Shown here piece after piece: positions 13,874 through 21,026 of a stretch of DNA of 21,026 bases (the first letter of the stretch is position 1; every line of letters starts with the position of its first letter). The notes under the pieces were generated by a model that made no database searches, was not told the DNA's origin, and worked only from the letters and a program-made list of their open reading frames with translations. A program made the translations under genes and the position numbers. Source of the stretch: UBA4660 sp034408895 (lineage in GTDB: Bacteria > Bacteroidota > Bacteroidia > Flavobacteriales_D > Sanyastnellaceae); NCBI GenBank assembly GCA_034408895.1, contig JAWXCI010000066.1, positions 1 to 21,026 of the forward strand. Direction: 5' to 3'.

Positions 13874-16057
13874 ATGTCCACCATCCGTTTCCAGGCCCTT
13901 GCCGAATTGAACGACCGCCAGCCGGTTGAAGTCAAATCTCCTGCACGCATTTCTGCCGTGTTCGGTGAGAATGTGTTCAATACTTACAAGATGCGCGAGT
14001 ACCTCACTGATGACATCTATGAAAAACTCATGGATTGCATCAACCTGGGCACACGTATGGATCGCGACACTGCGGATCATGTAGCATCAGCCATGAAGGA
14101 ATGGTCCATACAAAAAGGCGCCACTCATTACACCCACTGGTTCCAGCCTTTGACAGGCAGCACGGCCGAAAAACACGACAGCTTCTTCAAACCACTGGGT
14201 GATGGACGCGCAGTGGAAAAATTTGATGGCTCAGCCCTGGTGCAACAGGAACCAGATGCATCATCTTTTCCGAGCGGAGGTATCCGCAACACTTTCGAGG
14301 CTCGCGGCTATACTATTTGGGATCCTTCTTCACCGGCATTTATAGTCGGCAATACGCTCTGCATCCCCACCATCTTTATTTCATACACCGGCCACGCGCT
14401 CGATTACAAAATGCCTTTGCTCAAAGCGCTTCATGCGGTAGATCAGGCAGCCACATCCGTATGCCAGTACTTCGACAAGGATGTAAACAAAGTGACCACT
14501 ACATTGGGTTGGGAGCAGGAATACTTTCTGATTGACAGCGCACTTTACAACGCGCGCCCGGATATCCAGATGACAGGTCGGGCACTCTTTGGGCATCGAC
14601 CCGCCAAAGGCCAACAATTGGAAGACCACTATTTCGGAACCATTCCGGAAAGAGTTATGGCGTTTATGAAAGATTTCGAACATGAGTCGCACCTTTTGGG
14701 AATTCCGGTAACCACACGCCACAACGAAGTTGCCCCCAATCAATTTGAACTTGCACCCATGTTCGAGGAAGCCAATCTCGCTAACGACCACAATCAGCTG
14801 GTGATGGATGTGATTGAAAAAACTGCCCGTAAGCACAACTTTCGTGCATTGCTTCACGAAAAGCCTTTCGAGGGTATAAACGGAAGTGGCAAACACAACA
14901 ACTGGTCGTTGCGCACCAACACGGGTGTCAATCTTTTGAAGCCAGGCAAAAACCCGAAGACCAATCTCCAGTTTCTCACCTTCTTTATTAATAGTGTTGC
15001 AGCGATCCATGAAAATGCCGATGTGCTGCGGGCGAGTATTGCTGGTGTGGGCAACGACCACCGGCTGGGTGCCAACGAAGCACCACCGGCAATCATGTCC
15101 ACGTTTTTGGGAGGGCAGCTTTCCCGTATGCTTGATGAGTTGGAAAAAAATGTAAAGACGGGGAAAATGTCACCGCAGGACAAGACTGACCTCAAATTGA
15201 ACATCGGGAAAATCCCGCAGGTGCTGCTGGACAATACCGACCGCAACCGAACTTCACCGTTTGCATTTACAGGAAACAAATTTGAATTCCGCGCTGTGGG
15301 TTCCAGTGCCAATTGTGCCAATGCTATGATTACCCTCAACACCATTATGGCCTACCGCCTTATACATTTCAAAAAGGAAGTGGATGCACGTATTAATAAG
15401 GGTGATGATAAAGATGAAGCTATCCTGAAAGAACTACAGAAACTGATAAAGCAAAGCAAAGCCATCCGGTTTGAAGGAAACGGATACGGTGAGGAGTGGG
15501 TGAAGGAAGCGGCAAAGCGCGGCCTCTCCAATTTTATGGACACACCCAGCGCACTTAGGGCATGGAAAGACAAGAAAGTGCAGAAGATGTTTGAAGACCT
15601 CAACGTGCTCACCCCTGAAGAAATTCATGCGCGTTATGAAATAGAAGTCGAGAACTACAGCCGCAGGCGCGAAATTGAAGCACGACTAACCAGCGACCTC
15701 GCCCAGAACCACATCACCCCTATTGCCATTTCGTACCAAACACGATTGGTAGAAAATGTACTGGGGCTAAAAGAAATTCTTCCTCCGGCCCAATCGAAGG
15801 AAGCCACCAAAACACAGATCGGTCTAATCCTGGAAATTTCATCACACATCAACGGGATGAAAACTTTGGTAGATAAAATGACTGCTGAACGCGGCAAAGC
15901 ACTAGACCTTGATGCGGAAAAGCAAGCCGAGGCTTTTTGCCACAAAGTGAAACCAATAATGGATGCCGTACGTGATCATGCCGATGCACTGGAAATGCTG
16001 GTGGACGATGAAATGTGGCCATTACCCAAGATGAGGGAAATTCTTTTTACCCGATAG
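13874..16057 (+). CDS. glnN: Glutamine synthetase type III
   Basis: A 727-residue cytosolic enzyme that joins ammonia to glutamate with ATP. The length and the N-terminal block (RFQALAELNDRQ, ISAVFGENVFNTYKMREYL) are those of GSIII, which is much longer than GSI or GSII and typical of Bacteroidota and some cyanobacteria. Catalytic-core segments are visible: THYTHWFQPLTGSTAEKHDSF, LGWEQEYFLID with the metal-binding Glu, RHNEVAPNQFELAP, GINGSGKHNNWSL (metal and ATP site), GNDHRLGANEAPPAI, and NRTSPFAFTGNKFEFRAVGSS. The C-terminal helical extension ends VDDEMWPLPKMREILFTR. The start at 13874 gives the expected N-terminus, MSTIRFQAL. It stands alone between a divergent secreted-protein gene and the PorE-like gene, with no glnB or amtB in view. 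Expression is likely nitrogen-controlled in this phylum but no known operator can be identified. Confidence 0.97.
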   Translation: MSTIRFQALAELNDRQPVEVKSPARISAVFGENVFNTYKMREYLTDDIYEKLMDCINLGTRMDRDTADHVASAMKEWSIQKGATHYTHWFQPLTGSTAEKHDSFFKPLGDGRAVEKFDGSALVQQEPDASSFPSGGIRNTFEARGYTIWDPSSPAFIVGNTLCIPTIFISYTGHALDYKMPLLKALHAVDQAATSVCQYFDKDVNKVTTTLGWEQEYFLIDSALYNARPDIQMTGRALFGHRPAKGQQLEDHYFGTIPERVMAFMKDFEHESHLLGIPVTTRHNEVAPNQFELAPMFEEANLANDHNQLVMDVIEKTARKHNFRALLHEKPFEGINGSGKHNNWSLRTNTGVNLLKPGKNPKTNLQFLTFFINSVAAIHENADVLRASIAGVGNDHRLGANEAPPAIMSTFLGGQLSRMLDELEKNVKTGKMSPQDKTDLKLNIGKIPQVLLDNTDRNRTSPFAFTGNKFEFRAVGSSANCANAMITLNTIMAYRLIHFKKEVDARINKGDDKDEAILKELQKLIKQSKAIRFEGNGYGEEWVKEAAKRGLSNFMDTPSALRAWKDKKVQKMFEDLNVLTPEEIHARYEIEVENYSRRREIEARLTSDLAQNHITPIAISYQTRLVENVLGLKEILPPAQSKEATKTQIGLILEISSHINGMKTLVDKMTAERGKALDLDAEKQAEAFCHKVKPIMDAVRDHADALEMLVDDEMWPLPKMREILFTR

Positions 16058-16128
16058 TTCTTCTTATTGTTAGTTCAGTGGGGGGCTTGTTATGGAACAA
16101 TGCTAACTTCTTCATCACACTATAAAAT

Positions 16129-16157
16129 TTGGTGATGTTGAGATTTTCATATTTTCG
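16129..16157 (+). promoter_or_regulatory. Candidate promoter of the PorE-like gene
   Basis: TTG (16129-16131) is followed after 18 bases by TATTTTCG (16150-16157), one mismatch to TAnnTTTG. Transcription would begin near 16163, leaving a leader of about 33 bases that contains AAAAGGAAAC, a possible weak ribosome binding site about 20 bases before the ATG. The other part of the 138-base gap after glnN shows CATCAC / GTGATG (16113-16118 and 16132-16137) as a weak hairpin. Confidence 0.4.
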
Positions 16158-16195
16158 TCACCGTTTTAAAAAAAAGGAAACCCAAAACCAACCTT

Positions 16196-18256
16196 ATGAA
16201 AATTGCGCGATTACTGGTCTTTACCGCTACGTCTCTATTCTGCACCCTTAGTTCAACCGCTCAAGGTCCCGACAAATACCTGAAGGAAGCCAATGAGTTA
16301 TTTCTTTCCGAATTGTACGCTGCTGCTGCTGAGAAGTACTTAGCGGCCGAACCCAAAGTATCAGGCCTCGAAGACAAAGGATTTGTCCTTTTCCGCATTG
16401 CCGAATGCTACCGCCTTTCTTACCAGGCCGCCAAAGCCGAGCAGTGGTATGACAAAGCTGCCGTGGCGCAGTATTACAATACGGAACCGCTGGTCCATTA
16501 CAACTGGGGACTGGTGTTGCAGGAACAAGGCAAGTGGGAAGACGCTGCGGCCCAATTCCAAAAATATTCGGAGCGCGGGGGCAACAAAGCCAAAGCCGAT
16601 GAGGCTATTAAAGGCACCGAAACTGCTGCCGACAAAGCATCGCAAACCAAGCACGATGTGGTGGTGGAAAACGTATCTGAGTTCAATACCAAAAATTTTG
16701 ACTATGCCCCCATGTGGGCGGACAAGTCTGAGGAGTCCATCATCTTTACATCAGCAAGACCTGAAGGTGTGGGCAGTGGATCCGAAACTATTTTTGAGGG
16801 AGAAAACTATACCGATCTTTTTATAACAGTAGCCGACAAGAAAGGAAAATTTGATACCCCAAAACCACTCAATGCCACAGTCAATACGGACGGCAATGAA
16901 GGCGTTGCTACTTTCGATGAGAAGTATAAGTTGATGTATTTCACCCGTTGCGCTGTGAACAATAACGGAAGGTTTGGTTGCGACATTTTTACTTCGAAAC
17001 GTTCAGGAGACAACTACGAAGCAGCGGAGCGCCTGGTAATTATTCCTCGCGATGAAGAAGAAGGTGCTGACGACAGCACGCGCATAGGCCATCCCACTCT
17101 TACCGATGATGAGAAGTACATGATTTTCGCAAGCAACATGGCGGGCGGAAAAGGTGGCCGCGACCTGTGGTACATGACTTTCGACAAGAAGAGCGAAACC
17201 TGGAGTAAGCCAGCCAACATGAGCGCACTCAACACAGCAGGCGATGAAATGTTCCCTTATGTAGCCATGCGCGGTGGCAAAGAAATTCTTTTCTATTCCT
17301 CTACAAAACCGGGGGGTCTAGGCGGTCTTGATATTTACAAAGCAGAAAGAAGCGGTGACCTCACCTTCGGGGCATCCACAGGCTTGGCTTATCCCATCAA
17401 CTCTTCTTCTGATGATTTCGGGATTATCTATCACGATGAAAAGAAAAAACCCAATGCCGGATACTTCTCCAGCAATCGCCCCAATGGCAGAGGTGGGGAT
17501 GACATCTACCGTTTTGATGAACCGCCTGTAGTTATTTGTTTCAAGGGAACTGTGTATGACAAGAAAACTGCTACCCCACTTGCAGGCGTTACGGTTACAG
17601 TCGTGGTGGCACCGGAAGGAAAGCAGTACAACCTGACCACTGACGGTAATGGTGGATTTTCATTGTGCACCAATGAACTAAAGAACAAGGATATTCTGAG
17701 CGTGTCATTGTCTAAAGCGGAATACCTCGCACCACCCCAAGACAAAGTAAATATTGGTGAAGGAAAATCCAGAACCATCACGAGGGAGTACTTTATGGAC
17801 CCAGTTCTTAAGGATGTAGAATACCGGTTACCATTGGTTCAATATCCTTATGACAAGGATATACTCCTTATCAACGACACTGTAAATTCCGCAGACTCGC
17901 TTAACTACCTGTACGAAGTGTTGCTTGCCAATCCCACATTTAAAATTCAGTTGGAAGCCCATACCGACTTCAGGGGAAAAGATCTTTACAACCTTGATCT
18001 TTCTCAAAGGCGTGCTAATACTTGTGTAACATATCTAATACAGAAAGGAATTGATCCTGGTCGTTTAGTCCCCAAAGGAGTGGGAGAAGGAACGCCTGCA
18101 GTTTTAGTTCAACCTTTAGGCCCATTACCTGCCGGAACTAAGCTCACGGAATCGGTAATCAATAAACTTCCGGCTGAATTTCAGGAAGCTGCTCATCAGA
18201 TAAACAGGCGCACAGTTTTTAAAGTGCTCAGCACGGATTTCAAACCGAAACCGTAG
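16196..18256 (+). CDS. OmpA-family protein with TPR, PD40 propeller and CRD domains, PorE-like
   Basis: A 686-residue envelope protein. The signal peptide MKIARLLVFTATSLFCTLSSTAQ is cleaved near residue 23. Residues about 25-145 are TPR helices (LYAAAAEKYLAAEPK, YQAAKAEQWYDKAA, GKWEDAAAQFQKY). Residues about 160-440 hold a beta propeller of PD40/WD40-like blades (DYAPMWADKSEESIIFTSARPEG, HPTLTDDEKYMIFASNMAGGKGGRDLWYMTF, GYFSSNRPNGRGGDDIYRFD). A carboxypeptidase-regulatory-like domain follows (about 448-540, GTVYDKKTATPLAGVTVTVV), then an OmpA C-terminal domain (about 560-680) with the peptidoglycan-binding Asp591 in EAHTDFRG and Arg605/606 in LSQRRAN. This order and length match PorE, the peptidoglycan anchor of the type IX secretion system in Porphyromonas gingivalis. 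Many Bacteroidota carry several paralogues of this layout, so the PorE role is likely but not certain. Confidence 0.85.
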   Translation: MKIARLLVFTATSLFCTLSSTAQGPDKYLKEANELFLSELYAAAAEKYLAAEPKVSGLEDKGFVLFRIAECYRLSYQAAKAEQWYDKAAVAQYYNTEPLVHYNWGLVLQEQGKWEDAAAQFQKYSERGGNKAKADEAIKGTETAADKASQTKHDVVVENVSEFNTKNFDYAPMWADKSEESIIFTSARPEGVGSGSETIFEGENYTDLFITVADKKGKFDTPKPLNATVNTDGNEGVATFDEKYKLMYFTRCAVNNNGRFGCDIFTSKRSGDNYEAAERLVIIPRDEEEGADDSTRIGHPTLTDDEKYMIFASNMAGGKGGRDLWYMTFDKKSETWSKPANMSALNTAGDEMFPYVAMRGGKEILFYSSTKPGGLGGLDIYKAERSGDLTFGASTGLAYPINSSSDDFGIIYHDEKKKPNAGYFSSNRPNGRGGDDIYRFDEPPVVICFKGTVYDKKTATPLAGVTVTVVVAPEGKQYNLTTDGNGGFSLCTNELKNKDILSVSLSKAEYLAPPQDKVNIGEGKSRTITREYFMDPVLKDVEYRLPLVQYPYDKDILLINDTVNSADSLNYLYEVLLANPTFKIQLEAHTDFRGKDLYNLDLSQRRANTCVTYLIQKGIDPGRLVPKGVGEGTPAVLVQPLGPLPAGTKLTESVINKLPAEFQEAAHQINRRTVFKVLSTDFKPKP

Positions 18257-18269
18257 AGCAGAAAAAATA

Positions 18270-18299
18270 TTGATGGGGCGTTTCGAAAATATAATTTCG
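18270..18299 (+). promoter_or_regulatory. Candidate purM promoter lying inside the terminator hairpin
   Basis: TTG at 18270-18272 and TAATTTCG at 18292-18299 are exactly 19 bases apart, the same spacing as the candidate upstream of the ABC exporter. The -7 element occupies the loop and right arm of the terminator hairpin. Transcription would start near 18306, about 17 bases before the purM ATG, and thus escape the hairpin. Confidence 0.4.
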
Positions 18300-18316
18300 A
18301 GACGCCCCTTTTATTT
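18275..18316 (+). terminator. Rho-independent terminator after the PorE-like gene
   Basis: GGGGCGT (18275-18281) pairs with ACGCCCC (18302-18308); after a T-G wobble, TCGAAA pairs with TTTCGA around the loop ATATAA. The stem of 14 pairs is followed by TTTTATTT (18309-18316). It begins 18 bases after the stop codon of the PorE-like gene and ends 6 bases before the purM start. Confidence 0.9.
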
Positions 18317-18322
18317 GTACGA

Positions 18323-19498
18323 ATGAACAGCGACCCATCCCGATATTCATCACGCGGTGTTTCTTCCCAAAAAGAAGATGTTCATGCCGCGATAAAAAAC
18401 GTGGACAAGGGACTTTTTCCACAAGCATTCTGCAAAATCGTTCCCGACTATCTCACCGTAAGCAATGAGCATTGCATAGTGATGCATGCCGATGGTGCAG
18501 GAACCAAATCCTCACTCGCCTATTGTTATTGGAAAGAAACCGGAGACCTCAGCGTGTGGAAAGGCATTGCACAGGACGCATTGGTTATGAACCTCGATGA
18601 TTTGATGTGTGTGGGTGCTATTGATAACATTATGGTGAGTTCCAGCATCGGGCGAAACAAACATCTTATTCCGGGTGAAGTACTTGCCGCCATCATCAAC
18701 GGAACAGAAGAATTGCTGGAGGAGTTGAGAAGGTTTGGCGTGAACATTTTTTCTACCGGGGGTGAAACTGCGGATGTTGGTGATTTGGTTCGCACCATCA
18801 TTGTGGACTCCACAGTTGTTGCACGAATGAGGCGCGATGAAGTGATTGACAATGCGAACATCAAAGCCGGAGATGTGATTGTCGGGTTTGCTTCTTGCGG
18901 CCAAACCGCATACGAGAACATATACAACGGAGGCATGGGCAGCAACGGCCTCACAAGTGCACGGCACGATGTGTTTTACAAGGACATCGCAAAGAGGTAT
19001 CCTGAAAGTTTCGATTCAGCAATTCCTGAGGAGCTTGCTTACAGCGGTTCGTACTCGCTCACTGATTATGTGGACAGAGTGGATGAACTGGACGCGGGCA
19101 AACTCGTGCTTTCGCCCACTCGCACTTATCTGCCGGTGGTTGTGGAAATTTTCAAATCATTGAAAAAAGAAATTAATGGGATGGTGCATTGCAGCGGTGG
19201 CGGACAAACCAAGGTGCTTCACTTTGTTGAGAATCTTCATGTCATCAAAGACAATTTGTTTTCACTTCCTCCACTTTTCAAAATAATACAGGAAGAAAGC
19301 CATACTCATTGGCGAGAGATGTACTCAACATTCAACATGGGCCACCGGCTTGAAATTTTCACTAGCGAACAAGCTGCACGCGAAATGATTTCTATTGCAA
19401 AACAATTCAACCTCGAAGCGCAAATCGTTGGAAGAGTCGAAGCATCTGCCGAAAAACGCCTGACGATTGAAAGCGAATTCGGGACGTTTGAGTATTAG
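18323..19498 (+). CDS. purM: Phosphoribosylformylglycinamidine cyclo-ligase (AIR synthetase)
   Basis: A 391-residue cytosolic enzyme that closes the imidazole ring in step five of purine synthesis, converting FGAM to AIR with ATP. It shows SRYSSRGVSSQKEDVHAAIKNVDKGLF (6-32), the PurM-family segment MHADGAGTKSSLAY at about 54-67, WKGIAQDALVMNLDDLMCVGA (79-99), STGGETADVGD near 144-154, and the C-terminal CSGGGQTKVLHF and FNMGHRLEIF segments. This matches the Bacteroidota form, which is longer than the 345-residue E. coli enzyme. The start at 18323 keeps the conserved N-terminus; later ATGs would remove it. The upstream terminator ends only 6 bases before the start codon, so a promoter within or just beyond it is needed. 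prfA follows after 84 bases, with a palindromic repeat in the gap. Confidence 0.96.
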   Translation: MNSDPSRYSSRGVSSQKEDVHAAIKNVDKGLFPQAFCKIVPDYLTVSNEHCIVMHADGAGTKSSLAYCYWKETGDLSVWKGIAQDALVMNLDDLMCVGAIDNIMVSSSIGRNKHLIPGEVLAAIINGTEELLEELRRFGVNIFSTGGETADVGDLVRTIIVDSTVVARMRRDEVIDNANIKAGDVIVGFASCGQTAYENIYNGGMGSNGLTSARHDVFYKDIAKRYPESFDSAIPEELAYSGSYSLTDYVDRVDELDAGKLVLSPTRTYLPVVVEIFKSLKKEINGMVHCSGGGQTKVLHFVENLHVIKDNLFSLPPLFKIIQEESHTHWREMYSTFNMGHRLEIFTSEQAAREMISIAKQFNLEAQIVGRVEASAEKRLTIESEFGTFEY

Positions 19499-19535
19499 CT
19501 GGATATTCTTTTGTGAACGCTCATCTATCATTTTT

Positions 19536-19553
19536 TCCCGATAGCTATCGGGA
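19536..19553. repeat. Exact copy of the 18-bp palindrome between purM and prfA
   Basis: TCCCGATAGCTATCGGGA, preceded by five T and followed by TTTCC, in the 84-base gap between purM and prfA. It is identical to the copy at 3767-3784, 15.7 kb away. As RNA it would form a hairpin with a short T-run, so it may weaken read-through from purM to prfA. Confidence 0.9.
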
Positions 19554-19582
19554 TTTCCATTCTCAATTTTTCAGATCAATTC

Positions 19583-20665
19583 ATGACCAATCTTCTTCAA
19601 CGTTTAACTGCCATTGCCGACCGCTTCAACGAAGTGGGCAAGCTCATTACCGATCCCGGTGTGATAGGCGACATGAAACGCTACACCATCCTGATGAAGG
19701 AATACAAAGAGCTGGAAGCTTATGTGCAGAAGTACCACGAATACAAAAAGGCACTTGAAGATTTTACTTCGGCAAAGGAGATTCTTTACAGCAATGAAGA
19801 CGCAGAACTGAAATCACTTGCCCAGGAGGAATATGATCAACTTGAGCCAGCCATTGAAAAGATGGAGGAAGAAATTAAGTTAATCCTCATTCCAAAAGAT
19901 CCAGAAGACACAAAAAATTGTATTGTGGAAATACGCGCAGGAACTGGAGGGGATGAGGCCAGCATTTTTGCCGGTGACCTCTATCGCATGTACACACGGT
20001 ATGTCGGCAAACAGGGTTGGAAATTCAATTTGCTGTCGGTAAGTGAGGGAACCATTGGTGGTTACAAGGAAATTTCTTTTGAGGTGGAAGGCGAAGAAGT
20101 GTATGGAACGCTAAAGTTCGAAAGCGGAGTTCACCGGGTGCAACGCGTTCCTGAAACCGAAGCACAAGGTCGCGTTCACACATCGGCAGCTACAGTTGCC
20201 GTGCTTCCCGAAGCTGAAGAATTTGATGTCGTGATCAATCCTGCAGACATCAGGCGCGACACGTATCGTGCAAGCGGTGCGGGCGGACAGCACGTAAACA
20301 AAACTGAATCGGCAGTGAGGCTCACACACATTCCGACAGGAGTTATCGTGGCCTGCCAGGAAGGAAGATCGCAACATGAAAATGCAGAGAAGGCCATGAC
20401 CGTGTTGCGCACAAGAATTTTTGAAGCTGAAGTAAATAAGCGACAGACTGAACGTGCACGTATGCGCAAAACGATGGTGAGCACCGGAGATCGTTCCGCA
20501 AAAATCCGCACTTACAATTATCCGCAGGGCCGCGTTACTGATCATCGAATCAATCTTACACTTTACAATCTTGATGCAATAATGAATGGCGAGGTGGAAG
20601 AAATTATTGAAGCGTTGAAGATTGCCGAGAATGCGGAGAAGCTCAAGGAAGGCTCCATGAGTTGA
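19583..20665 (+). CDS. prfA: Peptide chain release factor 1
   Basis: A 360-residue cytosolic protein that reads UAA and UAG stop codons and triggers peptide release. Domain 1 is the helical N-terminus (1-100). Domain 2 holds the anticodon-like tripeptide, here Pro-Glu-Thr at 190-192 in RVPETEAQGRVHTSAATVAVLPE; the P-x-T form marks RF1, RF2 having S-P-F. The catalytic GGQ is at 234-236 in YRASGAGGQHVNKTESAVRLTHIPTG, where the Gln is normally methylated by PrmC. IRAGTGGDEASIFAGDL (117-133) and KIRTYNYPQGRVTDHR near the C-terminus complete the family pattern. The length is standard. It probably shares a transcript with purM, an arrangement I recall as common in this phylum; pyrF, which often comes next there, is absent, as a strong terminator follows. 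Confidence 0.97.
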   Translation: MTNLLQRLTAIADRFNEVGKLITDPGVIGDMKRYTILMKEYKELEAYVQKYHEYKKALEDFTSAKEILYSNEDAELKSLAQEEYDQLEPAIEKMEEEIKLILIPKDPEDTKNCIVEIRAGTGGDEASIFAGDLYRMYTRYVGKQGWKFNLLSVSEGTIGGYKEISFEVEGEEVYGTLKFESGVHRVQRVPETEAQGRVHTSAATVAVLPEAEEFDVVINPADIRRDTYRASGAGGQHVNKTESAVRLTHIPTGVIVACQEGRSQHENAEKAMTVLRTRIFEAEVNKRQTERARMRKTMVSTGDRSAKIRTYNYPQGRVTDHRINLTLYNLDAIMNGEVEEIIEALKIAENAEKLKEGSMS

Positions 20666-20680
20666 CGAAAAAATTTCATG

Positions 20681-20727
20681 AAAACACGAAGGCCGGATCA
20701 ACTCATGTGATCCGGCCTTCGTGTTTT
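20681..20727. terminator. Strong bidirectional terminator after prfA
   Basis: A 20-base left arm (20681-20700, AAAACACGAAGGCCGGATCA) is perfectly complementary to 20708-20727, with the 7-base loop ACTCATG. The arm begins with A4 and ends in a T-run, giving a U-tract on both strands. It lies between prfA and the convergent dockerin-like gene and can serve both. Confidence 0.95.
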
Positions 20728-20743
20728 TCAGTTTAAGCAAGTA

Positions 20744-21026
20744 CTACGGACACACCGTTCCGAAAAGAGAATTAAAGAGCAGTAAATCCCCAACATTTAC
20801 CACACCGTTTCCATCCAAATCGGGTTCGCCACAAGATGAAGGGCATCCGAACGCTCCGTTGAATATGAGCAAGTCGCCCACATTCACTGCACCGTTATCA
20901 TCAAAATCTCCGGGACAGTCGGCAGGCACTTCATCCACATCAATCATAAACAAACCTTCGTGGCCCGCAGGGGCGTCCACTCTCAGGTAGTAAGTGTTGC
21001 CAGATGTGAGTGACGTTACGTCAAGC
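20744..21026 (-). CDS. C-terminal part of secreted protein with two dockerin-like repeats
   Basis: The gene enters from beyond the window end; 94 codons are visible, with the frame open at the edge. The first part, LTSGNTYYLRVDAPAGHEGLFMIDV, resembles the last strands of a bacterial pre-peptidase C-terminal (PPC) domain. After the linker DEVPADCPG come two calcium-loop repeats, DFDDNGAVNVGDLLIFNGAFG and DLDGNGVVNVGDLLLFNSLFG, each with the D-x-D-x-D/N-G-x-V-x-x-x-D-L-L pattern of type I dockerin halves. They are separated by CPSSCGEP, and the protein ends TVCP. The four cysteines around the repeats could form disulfides. The GTG at 20980 is not a start but lies within the PPC-like part. The full protein is probably a secreted enzyme or adhesin; the catalytic part is outside the window. 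No T9SS sorting domain follows the repeats. Confidence 0.85.
   Translation of the reverse strand, partial: LDVTSLTSGNTYYLRVDAPAGHEGLFMIDVDEVPADCPGDFDDNGAVNVGDLLIFNGAFGCPSSCGEPDLDGNGVVNVGDLLLFNSLFGTVCP

Noticed and set aside
14381..15061. Long minus-strand open frame (226 codons) opposite glnN
   Set aside because: It lies wholly inside the well-conserved glutamine synthetase gene, and its translation shows no family pattern; it is a shadow of the coding strand.
16058..16128. Terminator after glnN
   Set aside because: GTTAG/CTAAC and CATCAC/GTGATG inverted repeats exist in this stretch but have large loops and no T-tract, so I could not support a terminator call.
20111..20740. Minus-strand open frame (209 codons) opposite prfA
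   Set aside because: Covers the conserved RF1 core on the other strand and crosses the terminator hairpin; no signal or domain in its translation.
1..21026. A new defence or mobile system
   Set aside because: No integrase, transposase, toxin-antitoxin, nuclease or helicase genes are visible; the unknown genes are exported or membrane proteins set among housekeeping genes.

Overview
The window looks like an ordinary chromosomal segment of a member of the Bacteroidota, probably a free-living or uncultivated Flavobacteriales/Sphingobacteriales-type genome. The grounds are a long type III glutamine synthetase, an OmpA-family protein with the TPR / beta-propeller / CRD / OmpA layout of the type IX secretion protein PorE, a roughly 390-residue Bacteroidota-type PurM, near absence of Shine-Dalgarno sequences, and upstream motifs resembling the Bacteroidota -7 element TAnnTTTG. 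I see no rRNA, tRNA, CRISPR array, insertion sequence, phage gene or defence island.

Layout. 1-1236 (+): three small genes in a row, a DUF1801 protein (5' end outside the window and apparently carrying a one-base frameshift at its 3' end), an SRPBCC/AHSA1-like protein and a VOC (glyoxalase-fold) protein. 1270-4756 (-): an ABC exporter pair of the NatA/NatB type followed by a Ppx/GppA phosphatase, with copies of an 18-bp palindrome between the ATPase and permease genes. 4935-6089: two divergent, secreted, cysteine-containing proteins of unknown function. 6167-10730 (-): a run of rlmD-like methyltransferase, PyrR-like phosphoribosyltransferase, a beta-barrel-like exported protein, chorismate synthase (aroC) and a two-TM membrane protein. 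10823-12295 (+): an SLC13/DASS anion transporter with a repeat-like sequence inside its coding region. 12309-13589 (-): a large secreted protein with an acidic linker. 13874-16057 (+): glnN. 16196-18256 (+): the PorE-like protein, closed by a strong terminator. 18323-20665 (+): purM and prfA, closed by a terminator with a perfect 20-bp stem. 20744 to the window end (-): the C-terminus of a secreted protein ending in two dockerin-like calcium-binding repeats.

Most genes are housekeeping: nucleotide and aromatic amino acid synthesis, nitrogen assimilation, translation termination, rRNA modification. No convincing new multi-gene system is visible. The more unusual signals are small in scale: the palindrome TCCCGATAGCTATCGGGA that supplies the stop codon and C-terminal tail of the ABC ATPase, a repeat-like element read in frame inside the transporter, a candidate promoter inside a terminator hairpin upstream of purM, an RlmD homologue without iron-sulfur cysteines, and terminal dockerin-like repeats in a Bacteroidota protein.
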